Below are positions 1 through 7,688 of a DNA stretch of 38,112 bases, piece by piece (position 1 is the stretch's first letter; each line of letters opens with the position of its first letter). Below the pieces are notes generated by a model that ran no database searches, had not been told where the DNA came from, and worked only from the letters and a program-made list of their open reading frames with translations. This DNA is from Achromobacter dolens (lineage in GTDB: Bacteria > Pseudomonadota > Gammaproteobacteria > Burkholderiales > Burkholderiaceae_B), in assembly GCF_902859745.1 (NCBI RefSeq), contig NZ_CADIJW010000052.1, positions 1 through 38,112 on the forward strand, given 5' to 3'. The position numbers and the translations under genes were made by a program.

Positions 1-760
1 CCGACAGCGGCGTGCAGGCCTGCAACTGCGCGGCCAGCCGGGCCAGCCGCGGCGAGGGGCCGGCGGCGCGGCGCCGGGCCGCCAGCACCGTGTCGTAGGC
101 GCCGGCCATGGCGGCTTCCATGTCGCGCCGCGCCGTCATGATGCGCGAGGTGCCAATGGCGGCGAACATGGCCGCCAGCTTGCGATAGGCCAGCGCCACC
201 GCCGCCCGTTCCGGCGCGATCGGGTTCACCACCCAGCCCAGCAGGGTCAGCGCCAGGCCGAACAGCCCGCCCGCGCCCACCAGCGCCGGCGGCAGCCAGG
301 GCGGCAGCGGCGACGTCAGGCTGGCGCCGACGATCACGTAGGTGGCGAATTGCAGCGTGGCGACGGCGGCGATGTTATTGAAGGTGCCGACCAGGCTGGC
401 CAGCAGCACCAGCAGCGTCATGCCGGCGACGCTGAACAGGCCGTGGCCGGCCAGCAGCGTGCCCAGGAAGTAACCCAGCGCGCCGCCGAACACGGTGCTG
501 CCGATGGATAGCGCGCGGTTGCGGTAGGGGCCGCCGTTGTCGCCGGTGATGGCGGGCAGCGCGCCCAGCGCCACCAGCGCGGCCGCCGCGCTCTGGTCGA
601 GCAGCAGGCCGGCGGCGGTCGGCAGGCCGATGGCCAGCGCGGCGCGCAGCGCCACCCAGCGGCTGACCGGCGACGGTTCCATGTGCGCCAGGCTCATGAG
701 CCAGCGCATGTTGGAGGCGCGCGCGCGGCGGTTTTCGCGGGAGGCGGCTGAGTGCGGCAC
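1..760 (-). CDS. FUSC-family inner membrane protein, N-terminal part (cut by window edge)
   Basis: Reading leftward, the frame is open from about 760 through base 1 and encodes a very hydrophobic N-terminus with several predicted membrane helices. Examples are the stretches containing AALAIGLPTAAGLLL, GGALGYFLGTLLAG and VAGMTLLVLLASLVGTF. The layout, with a charged start, paired helices, the ITGDNGGPYRNR loop and then an amphipathic helical part, matches the N-terminal membrane domain of FUSC/YccS-like proteins, which are often linked to aromatic acid export. The C-terminal half lies outside the window. A GTG start at 760 has a weak GGGA behind it; the first ATG in frame is at 709. The gene lies 16 bases downstream of the YbaK-like gene on the same strand. 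Family assignment is by pattern only and the substrate is unknown. Confidence 0.7.
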   Translation of the reverse strand, partial: MPHSAASRENRRARASNMRWLMSLAHMEPSPVSRWVALRAALAIGLPTAAGLLLDQSAAAALVALGALPAITGDNGGPYRNRALSIGSTVFGGALGYFLGTLLAGHGLFSVAGMTLLVLLASLVGTFNNIAAVATLQFATYVIVGASLTSPLPPWLPPALVGAGGLFGLALTLLGWVVNPIAPERAAVALAYRKLAAMFAAIGTSRIMTARRDMEAAMAGAYDTVLAARRRAAGPSPRLARLAAQLQACTPLS

Positions 761-776
761 GGCGGTCCCGGGCCGG

Positions 777-1265
777 TTAACCCTGGCCCTTGATCAGCGG
801 CGCTTCCTGCGGCGCGGCCAGGCGGAAATAATCGGCGGTGGCCATCAGGATGGACGCGTCGAGACGGCCGGCGTTGAACACGATTTCATCGTGACGCTGG
901 CGCAGGGTGGGATCCACCAGCAGGTGCAGGTCGGGGTTGAAGCTGAAGGGCGGGATCGCGCCGATCTCGCAGCCGGTCAGCTCGCGCGCCAGGTCCTGCG
1001 AGGCCAGCGAGGCCTTCTTGCCGCCCGCGGCGCGGGCGATGGCGTCCAGGTCGGCCTGCTGGTCGGCGGGGAACACCGCCAGCACGTTCCGGCGCTGGTT
1101 GGATGAGATCTTGACGCGGCAGACCAGCGCCTTGGCGCCCTGGCTGACGGCGGTGCCGCGCACGGCGGCGACTTCCACGGAGCGGCCGGCGGCGGGGTGG
1201 GAGATGAGGCGGTAGCGGGCCTGGTGCTCGGTCAGCAGGGCCTGCAGGCGGTCGTAGACTTCCAT
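777..1265 (-). CDS. YbaK/ProX-type aminoacyl-tRNA deacylase
   Basis: This 162-residue protein is a single YbaK/EbsC-type domain, the fold that hydrolyses mischarged aminoacyl-tRNA (Cys-tRNA(Pro) or Ala-tRNA(Pro)) in the cytoplasm. Visible family marks are the central lysine in SQGAKALVCRVK (about residue 45), the GAIPPFSF motif and the FNAGRLDASI motif near the C-terminus. The start at 1265 (MEVYDRLQ) is chosen because family members begin just before this helix. An upstream in-frame ATG at 1316 would add 17 residues rich in Arg and Pro with no family counterpart. No strong ribosome site is seen for either. It lies between the FUSC gene and the regulator gene, with 88 bases to the latter. Which mischarged tRNA it edits cannot be told from sequence alone. 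Confidence 0.8.
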   Translation of the reverse strand: MEVYDRLQALLTEHQARYRLISHPAAGRSVEVAAVRGTAVSQGAKALVCRVKISSNQRRNVLAVFPADQQADLDAIARAAGGKKASLASQDLARELTGCEIGAIPPFSFNPDLHLLVDPTLRQRHDEIVFNAGRLDASILMATADYFRLAAPQEAPLIKGQG

Positions 1266-1353
1266 GGCGGGAAATGGTGGGTTGGCAAGGCCGGCGCCGG
1301 GGATCCGGCGGGCCATGCCGCATGATACGCCGCCACCGGGCCGGCGGCGCGGG

Positions 1354-2073
1354 CTAGATGTCGCCAGTGAAGGCGTAGCCCCAGCCCCAGACGGTACGAA
1401 TCGGCAATTCCATGTCGGTCTCCTGCGCCTTGCGGCGCAGCCGGCTGACCACGACGTCCGTGCGGCGCACGGATTCGCGGCCGGCCTGCGGATCGCCGGG
1501 CGGCACGTCGCCGCGCGGCAGGCGCTTGTCGGGGCTGGTGGTCAGCTTGAGCAGGAAGTCGCGTTCGGCCTGGGTCAGCGGCAGGCGCGTGCCGCGCGGG
1601 CTGACCAGGGTCCAGGCGGCATCCTGGAACTGCCATTTGCCGGTGGCCTCGGCGGGGGCGGCGGCGGCCGGGCGCGCCTCGGCGTCGGCCGGCCGGCGAC
1701 CGCTCACGGGCACGCGGCGCACCAGCGCCTGCAGCGCGGCGGCGATCTCGGCGGTGGCCACGTCGGGCGGAAAGCAGGCGTCGGCGCCGCAGTGCAGGCC
1801 GAGGATGCGGTTTTCAGGCGAATCGAAGGTCGAGACGGCGACGATGCCGGCGGTGGTGTCCATGGCGCGCAGGCCGGCGACGGCCATGCACAGATCGGTC
1901 AGCTCGGCTTCCATCACAAGCAGCGGCGTGCGGCGCGCCTGGAACAGGCGGAACAGGCCGTTGGAGTCCTCGCATCCGCGCGGCGAGAAGCCCATGCCCG
2001 CCAGCGCGTCGCAGCGGCGTGCGCGTTGGTGGGCATCGGGTGAGAAGACGATCAGGTCTAGTAAGTCATTCAT
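1354..2073 (-). CDS. OmpR-type winged-helix response regulator with degenerate receiver
   Basis: The 239-residue protein has a receiver-like N-terminus (about 5-120), an Ala/Pro linker (about 128-145) and an OmpR/PhoB-type winged-helix DNA-binding domain (about 147-236). The DNA-binding end carries TQAERDFLLKL, RRTDVVVSRLRRK and the C-terminal RTVWGWGYAF, which are typical. The receiver lacks the usual active site. The phosphoacceptor position in LLVMEAEL has Glu55 instead of Asp, the acidic pair after strand 1 reads SPD, and the usual Lys of the KP motif is replaced in ACFPPD. No histidine kinase gene is adjacent. It is probably a phosphorylation-independent regulator; its targets are unknown. 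Confidence 0.8.
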   Translation of the reverse strand: MNDLLDLIVFSPDAHQRARRCDALAGMGFSPRGCEDSNGLFRLFQARRTPLLVMEAELTDLCMAVAGLRAMDTTAGIVAVSTFDSPENRILGLHCGADACFPPDVATAEIAAALQALVRRVPVSGRRPADAEARPAAAAPAEATGKWQFQDAAWTLVSPRGTRLPLTQAERDFLLKLTTSPDKRLPRGDVPPGDPQAGRESVRRTDVVVSRLRRKAQETDMELPIRTVWGWGYAFTGDI

Positions 2074-2216
2074 GAATCGTTGTCGGGATCAGTGCAGCTT
2101 CAGCGCATGCATGATGCATCGGATACAACGGATTCCTAAACGTCGCACAACGCCACTTTCTGACCCGAATTCTCGGACATGACCGGGCAATGTATGTATT
2201 GGCGCGGGTTTGCGGG
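2074..2216. other. Intergenic region upstream of the atypical regulator
   Basis: These 143 bases separate the regulator start from the end of the outer-membrane factor gene and should hold the regulator's leftward promoter. A short palindromic patch, ATGCATGATGCAT (2107-2119), may be an operator, but nothing decisive is visible. No clear T-tract terminator for the efflux operon is seen to the left of its last gene. Confidence 0.3.
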
Positions 2217-3698
2217 CTAGCGGGCGGGAGTGGCCAGACTGTCCGGCGGCTCGTTCCACCAGCCGCCGCCCAGCGCCTGCAGCAAGGCGGCGGTGTCCGC
2301 GTAGCGCGCCGCGTCGGCCGCGCCGCGGGCGATGCGCGTCTGCAGCAACTGGCGCTGGCTGTCCAGCAGGGCCAGGTGGCTGATGCCGCCGGCCTGGTAG
2401 CGCGCGTCAGCGATGCGCGCGGCGTCGTCGGCGCGACGCCAGGCGGTGTCGTAGGCGTCATACGCCCGGGCGTCGGCCTGCACCGCGCGCAGCGCATCGG
2501 CCACCTGGCGGAAACCATCCAGCACGGTCTGCCAATAACCGGCCGCCGCCGCCTCGTAGGCGGCCTCGGCCGAACGCTTGCGGGCGCGCAGTTCGCCGCC
2601 ATGGAACAGCGGTTGCGCCAGGCCCAGGCCCAGGTTCCAGACATTGACGCCATCGGTGATATCGCCGGCCCGGGTGCGTTGCGACCCGAAGCTGGCGGTC
2701 AGGGTGAAGCGCGGGTATTGGTTGGCGGTGGCCACGCCGACGTTGGCCGAGGCCTGGTGCAGCAGGGCCTCGGCGGCCAGGATGTCGGGCCGCTGGCGGG
2801 TCAGCGCCGACGGCACCCCCGTGGGAATCTCGGCCGGCAGCGCCAGGTCGGCCAGGCGCAGCGGCGGCGCCTGCCAGGCGGCGGGCGGCTGGCCCAGGTA
2901 GGTGGCCAACTGGTGCGTGGCCTGGGCCAGTTGGTATTCCAGCGGCGGCACGGTGGCGTCGGTCTGCGCCAGCAGCAGTTCCTGGTTGCGCAGGTCGGCC
3001 TCGGCGATGCCGCCGGCCCGCAGGCGTTGCGCCATGATGTCGCGCTGGCGCTGCTGGGCCGCCAGCAGCTCGCGGGTGTCGGCCAGGCGCGCGGCCAGGT
3101 CGGCCTGGCGGATGGCGGTGGTCACGACGTTGGCGGCCAGCGTCATGCGCGCGGCCTGCAGTTCGTGCGACTGGTAGTCGACCTGCGCCGCCAGCCCCTC
3201 CAGCGCGCGGCGGTTGCCGCCGAACACATCGAGCGTGTAGGACACGTCGATCGATGCGTTGTAGAGCGTGAACGGCGCGGGCTGCTCGGTCACCGGCACG
3301 CCGTAGGCGGAAGGATCGACCTTCTGCCGGGTGGCCGACAGGTTGGCGTCGACGGCTGGCAGCAGGCGGCCGCCGGTTTCCGCGTTCAGATCCTCGCCGG
3401 CCTGGCGCAGCCGGGCGCGGGCCTGTTCCAGGGTCGGGCTGGCCTCCAGCGCCTGCCGCACCAGCGTGTCCAGCGCATTGGAGCGGAACAGGCGCCACCA
3501 TTGGGCCGGGATGTCGGCGCCGGTGAGGCGCGGTTGGGCGCCGCTGGCGGGGGCGGCGCTGTCGGTCGGCGACGTGTAGGCGGCGACCGGCGGCGTGGCG
3601 GGTCGCTCGAAGTCCGGTCCGACGGCGCAGCCGGGCAACAGAGCGCAGGCGGCCACGAGCGCGGCGCGGCGGGCGAAGGGCAGGTGGGGGCGGGGCAT
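2217..3698 (-). CDS. Outer-membrane efflux lipoprotein, NodT/TolC superfamily
   Basis: This 493-residue protein is the outer-membrane duct of a tripartite efflux system. The N-terminus has a lipoprotein signal ending in LLPGC with Cys24 as the lipidation site, followed by AVGPDFERP, a hallmark of NodT-type outer-membrane factors. Long Ala/Gln-rich helices, two repeats of the outer-membrane-efflux domain and the late motif ADARYQAGGISHLALLDSQR also fit. The ATG at 3698 is used because the lipobox follows it. The same frame runs open further upstream, but only across the permease gene. It starts 8 bases after the permease stop and is the last gene of the operon, so it probably works with the ABC permease, ATPase and HlyD-like protein. 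Confidence 0.92.
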   Translation of the reverse strand: MPRPHLPFARRAALVAACALLPGCAVGPDFERPATPPVAAYTSPTDSAAPASGAQPRLTGADIPAQWWRLFRSNALDTLVRQALEASPTLEQARARLRQAGEDLNAETGGRLLPAVDANLSATRQKVDPSAYGVPVTEQPAPFTLYNASIDVSYTLDVFGGNRRALEGLAAQVDYQSHELQAARMTLAANVVTTAIRQADLAARLADTRELLAAQQRQRDIMAQRLRAGGIAEADLRNQELLLAQTDATVPPLEYQLAQATHQLATYLGQPPAAWQAPPLRLADLALPAEIPTGVPSALTRQRPDILAAEALLHQASANVGVATANQYPRFTLTASFGSQRTRAGDITDGVNVWNLGLGLAQPLFHGGELRARKRSAEAAYEAAAAGYWQTVLDGFRQVADALRAVQADARAYDAYDTAWRRADDAARIADARYQAGGISHLALLDSQRQLLQTRIARGAADAARYADTAALLQALGGGWWNEPPDSLATPAR

Positions 3699-3706
3699 GG
3701 CGGCCT

Positions 3707-4852
3707 TCAATCCAGGGTGCGGCGGTAGAACTTCACGGCGGCGGTCATGACGACCACGGTGAACAGCAGCATGGGCCAGATGGCGGGCCACAGGTCCCAC
3801 CAGCCGTTGCCCTTGAGCAGGATGCCGCGGATCAGCCGGTTGAAGTGCGTCAGCGGCAGCAGGTTGCCCAGGTACTGCGCCCATTTGGGCATGCCCAGGA
3901 ACGGGAACATGAAACCGGACAACAGCATGTTGGGCAGGAAATAGAACATCGTCAGTTGCATCGCCTGCAACTGGTTCTGCGCCAGCGACGACAGCGTGAT
4001 GCCGACGGTCAGGTTGGCGGCCACGAAGATCAGCGCGCCCAGGTACACCGTCACCAAACTGCCCAGGAACGGCACGTGGAACACGAAATACGCCGCCAGC
4101 AGGATGATGGTGGACTGGATCAGGCCGATGGCGATGTAGGGCACGATCTTGCCCGTCATCACCTCCAGCGGCCGCACCGGCATGGCCAGCAGGTTTTCCA
4201 TGGTGCCGCGCTCGCGTTCGCGCGTCATGGCCAGGCCGGTCATCATCACCAGCGTCATGGTCAGGATCACGCCCATCAGGCCGGGCACGGTGTTGTATTG
4301 CGAGATCTGTTCTTCGTTGTAGAGCTGGTGCACGCGCACGTCGAACGGCGGTTGGCCGCCGGCCAGGTGCGCCAGCGGGCCGGTCAGGTCCTTGCGCGCC
4401 ACCGCCTGCGCCAGTTGGGTGGCCGAGCCGATCGCCAGCCCGGTCGCCATCGGGTCGGTGGCGTCGGCCTCGATCAGCAGCGCCGGCCGTTCGCCGCGCA
4501 GCAACTGGCGCGAGAAGTCCGGTGGAATGGTCAGCACGAACAACACCCGGCCCTGCGCCAGCGCGGCGCGGCCGGCCTCTTCGTCGGGCAGAGTCTCGAC
4601 GATGTCGAAGTAGTCGGACGCGGTCATCGCCGCCACGAAGCTGCGCGTGAACGGGCTGTGGTCGGCCACGATGACGGCGGTCGGCAGTTGCTTGGGGTTG
4701 GTGTTGATGGCGTAGCCGAACAGCGCCAGTTGCATGATCGGAATGCCGACGATCATGCCGAAGGTGATGCGGTCGCGCCGCAGCTGCAGGAATTCCTTGA
4801 GCACCATGCTCCACCAGCGCGACCACGAGAAGCCCTCCAGGTGGCGTCTCAT
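3707..4852 (-). CDS. ABC-2 type efflux permease (YhhJ/YbhR-like)
   Basis: The 381-residue inner-membrane permease has one N-terminal helix (about 30-48, ending GYAINTNPKQ), a large extracytoplasmic domain (about 50-190) and five or so C-terminal helices. This is the standard ABC-2 drug or toxin exporter layout. MTRERERGTMENLLAMPVRP is the well-conserved coupling segment of this family. The start codon overlaps the stop of the ATPase gene as ATGA (4849-4852), so the two are translationally coupled. Only one permease gene is present, so it would work as a homodimer, unlike YbhS/YbhR pairs. The substrate is not evident. Confidence 0.93.
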   Translation of the reverse strand: MRRHLEGFSWSRWWSMVLKEFLQLRRDRITFGMIVGIPIMQLALFGYAINTNPKQLPTAVIVADHSPFTRSFVAAMTASDYFDIVETLPDEEAGRAALAQGRVLFVLTIPPDFSRQLLRGERPALLIEADATDPMATGLAIGSATQLAQAVARKDLTGPLAHLAGGQPPFDVRVHQLYNEEQISQYNTVPGLMGVILTMTLVMMTGLAMTRERERGTMENLLAMPVRPLEVMTGKIVPYIAIGLIQSTIILLAAYFVFHVPFLGSLVTVYLGALIFVAANLTVGITLSSLAQNQLQAMQLTMFYFLPNMLLSGFMFPFLGMPKWAQYLGNLLPLTHFNRLIRGILLKGNGWWDLWPAIWPMLLFTVVVMTAAVKFYRRTLD

Positions 4853-5811
4853 GCCGCGCTCGCGTAGTTGTCGTCGGAGCGGTTCATCAGGTAGATGAAG
4901 ACATCCTCCAGGCTGGTGTCGATGCGTTCCAGGCGCAGGTCCTGGCCGGCCACGACGTCTCGCAAGGTGCGTTCGAGCACGGCGGCGTCGCGGCCGCTGA
5001 TATGCAGCGCGGTGCCGAAGGCCACGGTCTGGTCCACCCCCGGCGCGCCGCGCAGCCGCTGCGCCAGCGGCACCAGGTCATGGCCGTGGATGGCCCAGGT
5101 GGTCAGGCGCTGCTGGGCGATGACTTCATCGGCGGTGCCCTGGATCAGCAGCTTGCCGTACGAGATGTAGGCCAGCTTGTGGCAGCGCTCGGCCTCGTCC
5201 ATGTAGTGGGTGCTGACCAGCACTGAAATGCCGCGCGCGGCCAGCTCGTGCAACTGTTCCCAGAAGTCGCGCCGCGCGGTCGGGTCGACGCCGGCGGTGG
5301 GCTCGTCCAGCAGCAGCAGGCGCGGCTCGTGCAGCAGGCAGGCGGCCAGCGCCAGGCGCTGCTTCCAGCCGCCGGACAGCGCGCCGGTGAGCTGGTTGGC
5401 GCGGGTCTGCAGGCCCAGGTCCTCGAGCGCGCGGTCAACGGTCTCGCGGCGGTTCGGCATGCCGTACATGCGGGCGACGAAGTCCAGGTTCTCGCGGATG
5501 GTCAGGTCGTCCCAGTACGAGAACTTCTGCGTCATGTAGCCGACGTGGCGCTTGATTTCGGCGCTGTCCTTGAGGATGTCGTAGCCCAGGCAGGTGCCGC
5601 TGCCGGAGTCGGGCGTGAGCAGGCCGCACATCAGGCGGATGCTGGTGGTCTTGCCGCTGCCGTTGGGGCCGAGAAAGCCGAAGATCTCGCCTTCGCGCAC
5701 TTGCAGCGAAACGTCGTTGACCACGTGCTTGTTGCCGAAGTGCTTGTTCAGGCCGTGCACGTCGATGACGTAGCCGGGCTCGGCGGCGGGGCGGGCGGGG
5801 GCGCCGTTCAT
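4849..5811 (-). CDS. ABC exporter ATPase (single nucleotide-binding domain)
   Basis: The 320-residue cytoplasmic ATPase powers the adjacent permease. The motifs are complete: Walker A GPNGSGKT (48-55), Q-loop Gln95 in YMTQKFSYW, signature LSGGW (145-149), Walker B LLLLDEP (165-171) and H-loop His202 in [11 protein letters not shown]. The [18 protein letters not shown] segment is typical of the YbhF/YhiH drug-export group. Many relatives are fusions of two ATPase domains; this one has a single domain. It overlaps the HlyD-like gene upstream (stop 5808-5810, start 5811) and the permease downstream, both by ATGA. Confidence 0.94.
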   Translation of the reverse strand: MNGAPARPAAEPGYVIDVHGLNKHFGNKHVVNDVSLQVREGEIFGFLGPNGSGKTTSIRLMCGLLTPDSGSGTCLGYDILKDSAEIKRHVGYMTQKFSYWDDLTIRENLDFVARMYGMPNRRETVDRALEDLGLQTRANQLTGALSGGWKQRLALAACLLHEPRLLLLDEPTAGVDPTARRDFWEQLHELAARGISVLVSTHYMDEAERCHKLAYISYGKLLIQGTADEVIAQQRLTTWAIHGHDLVPLAQRLRGAPGVDQTVAFGTALHISGRDAAVLERTLRDVVAGQDLRLERIDTSLEDVFIYLMNRSDDNYASAA

Positions 5812-6779
5812 TGCAGCGCCGCCTCGACCGGCTGGCCCGGATGCAGCCGCGTGGCCGCATCCGGCGCGGGGCGGGCCTCGACCATGTAGACCAGCTTGCC
5901 GCGCGTTTCGCGGCTGTAGATCACCGGCGGCGTGTACTCGGCCTGCGGCGAGACGTAGTCGATGCGCACCGGCACGGGGTCGCCGCAGCCGTCGCAGCGC
6001 ACGGTGGCCTGCTGCCCGGGCTTGAGCGCGCCGACCACGGTTTCGGGCACGAAGAAGCGCACCTTGATGTTGCCGGGCGGCAGCAGGCTGACCACCGGGC
6101 TGCCGGCCGGCACCCATTCGCCCACGCGGTACAGCGTGTCGAAAACGAGGGCGGCGGTGGGCGCCGCCAGGCGTTTCTGCGCCAGGGTCCAGTCGGCCTG
6201 CGCCAGCGTCGCGCGCGCCGCCTCGACCTGGGCGGCCTGGGCGCGGCGCTGATCCTGGCGGCCGGGCAGGTTGGCCACTTCCAGTTGGGCGCGCAGCTCG
6301 CGCACCCGGGCCGCGTCCGACCGGGCCTGCTCGCGGCTGTCGTCCAGTTGCGCCCGCGCCACGCCACCGGCGCGGAACTGCGCGGTGTCGCGCGCCAGTT
6401 GCGCCGCCGAGCGCCGGCTGGCGGCCTCGGCCTGGGCCAGTTGGGCGCGGGCGACATCGACCTCGGGCGGCCGCTTGCCGGTGGCAATGTCTTCCAACTG
6501 CGCGCTGGCCGCCGCCAACTGCGCGCCGGCCTGGTCGCGCGCCGCGGTTTCGCGCGTCGCCTCCAGCGCGAACAGCGGCGCGGCGGCGGCGACTTGCTGG
6601 CCGCGCTGCACCGACAGCGTGTCGAGCCGGCCGGCCTCTGACGAGGCGATGTAGAGATACTCGCCCTCGACGTAGCCCTGGTAGACGGCATCGTCGCGCT
6701 TGCCGCAGGCGGCCAGCAGCGACAGGCCGAGCGCGGCGGCGACGGGCAGGGCATAGCGCGGGAGGGAAGGGGTGCGCAT
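5808..6779 (-). CDS. HlyD-family membrane fusion lipoprotein (YbhG/YhiI-like)
   Basis: This 323-residue periplasmic adaptor links the ABC permease to the outer-membrane factor. It begins with a signal ending LLAAC (Cys25 lipidation site). A biotinyl-lipoyl half (about 40-70), a long Ala/Gln/Arg-rich coiled-coil hairpin (about 70-195) and a beta-barrel region with FVPETVVGALKPGQQATV follow. VYQGYVEGEYLYIAS is characteristic of the YhiI/YbhG group. A CDGCGD motif near residue 265 adds two cysteines, a form I recall as common in this group. The start lies 2 bases after the TetR gene stop, so the regulator and pump are co-transcribed. Confidence 0.92.
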   Translation of the reverse strand: MRTPSLPRYALPVAAALGLSLLAACGKRDDAVYQGYVEGEYLYIASSEAGRLDTLSVQRGQQVAAAAPLFALEATRETAARDQAGAQLAAASAQLEDIATGKRPPEVDVARAQLAQAEAASRRSAAQLARDTAQFRAGGVARAQLDDSREQARSDAARVRELRAQLEVANLPGRQDQRRAQAAQVEAARATLAQADWTLAQKRLAAPTAALVFDTLYRVGEWVPAGSPVVSLLPPGNIKVRFFVPETVVGALKPGQQATVRCDGCGDPVPVRIDYVSPQAEYTPPVIYSRETRGKLVYMVEARPAPDAATRLHPGQPVEAALQ

Positions 6780-6781
6780 GG

Positions 6782-7567
6782 TCAGCGTCCTGTGGCGGGC
6801 GGTTCGGTGGTGGCGGCCGGCTTGGCGCGCCGGGTCCGCTGTGCCGGCGCGGCGGGCGTGCCGGGGGCCTCGGGCCCCGGGGCCGGCGGGGAAAACAGCC
6901 CGCCAGTGAGCATGGCGATGGCGTGCGCGGCAATGGCGTCGTGGTCGATGGCCTGGACCTGCGGATCGTTCTGCCAGATGCGGCGCCACAGGCTGGACGT
7001 GGCCAGCGGCAGCAGCGTCAGGCCCAGGATCGACAGGAACACCAGCCGCGGCTCCACGCCCGGGGTGATGGCGCCGGCGCGCTGGCTGTCGGCGATCAGG
7101 CCGGCGAACACCTGCAGGCGCTGGGCCGGCAGGTGGCGCAGCACGCGCTCGCGCAACTGGCCGCCTTCGTTGACGACCTCGTGCATCCACAAGGACGGCA
7201 GCCAGGGGCGGTCGGTGCCGCAGCGCACGATGCGCGAGACGATCTCGGTGATGACGATGCGCGCCGTGTCGGCCGAACCGTCCAGGCGCCGCGCCGTCTG
7301 CGGCACCGGGCTCCAGACGTAGCCGATGACCGGCACCACGCGTTCCAGCACCACCGCGTCCAGCAACTGGTCGCGGCTCTTGAAGTAGTAGTGCAGCATG
7401 GCCGAGGTGAACCCGGCGCGTTCGGCGATGTGGGCCAGGCGGGTGGCGGCCACGCCCTGGGTGGCGAACAGGCCGGTGGCGATGTCCAGCAACTGGTCGC
7501 GCACGGCGGCGCTGTCGGGGCGGGCGGGGCGGCCGGGACGGCGCGCGGGGGATGGCTTGGCAGGCAT
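6782..7567 (-). CDS. TetR-family repressor of the efflux operon
   Basis: The 261-residue protein has an Arg/Pro-rich N-terminal arm. A TetR helix-turn-helix follows (about 22-68: LLDIATGLFATQGVAATRLAHIAERAGFTSAMLHYYFKSRD, with the usual HYYFKSRDQL end), then a ligand-binding helical domain. The last 40 residues are a low-complexity Pro/Ala/Thr tail. It is the first gene of the leftward pump operon and sits 12 bases from a perfect inverted repeat, so it most likely represses itself and the pump and is released by a pump substrate. It resembles YbiH/CecR regulators of YbhGFSR pumps in both layout and neighbours. Confidence 0.9.
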   Translation of the reverse strand: MPAKPSPARRPGRPARPDSAAVRDQLLDIATGLFATQGVAATRLAHIAERAGFTSAMLHYYFKSRDQLLDAVVLERVVPVIGYVWSPVPQTARRLDGSADTARIVITEIVSRIVRCGTDRPWLPSLWMHEVVNEGGQLRERVLRHLPAQRLQVFAGLIADSQRAGAITPGVEPRLVFLSILGLTLLPLATSSLWRRIWQNDPQVQAIDHDAIAAHAIAMLTGGLFSPPAPGPEAPGTPAAPAQRTRRAKPAATTEPPATGR

Positions 7568-7578
7568 GAGGCAGATTC

Positions 7579-7596
7579 TAATTAAATACTTAATTA
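7579..7596. promoter_or_regulatory. Inverted repeat, candidate TetR operator
   Basis: TAATTAA, four bases, TTAATTA form a perfect 7-bp dyad. It is followed immediately by more AT-only sequence, so 7590-7601 is itself the palindrome TTAATTAATTAA. This is a sharp AT-rich island in very GC-rich DNA, between the start of the tetR gene and the rightward reductase gene. Position and size fit TetR autoregulation. A role at the rightward promoter is possible too. Confidence 0.7.
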
Positions 7597-7672
7597 ATTA
7601 AAAGGGCAGCGGCTGGCAGGGTTGGCGGGCGGGCCGGCCGGCGGAGGTGGTGTAATGAGCTGATCGGAACAG

Positions 7673-7678
7673 AAGGAG
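7673..7678 (+). promoter_or_regulatory. Ribosome binding site of the CurA-like gene
   Basis: AAGGAG lies 10 bases before the ATG at 7689, which supports that start. Confidence 0.7.
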
Positions 7679-7688
7679 TCAGCACGCC

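Noticed and set aside
2190-3728. Long rightward open frame (512 codons) opposite the outer-membrane factor gene
   Set aside because: Its translation is Gly/Gln/Arg/Val-rich without domains. The opposite strand encodes a clear NodT-type lipoprotein. High GC content gives long antisense frames.
3698-4826. Upstream extension of the outer-membrane factor frame
   Set aside because: It runs antiparallel in content to the permease coding sequence in another frame of the same strand. The lipoprotein signal begins at 3698.
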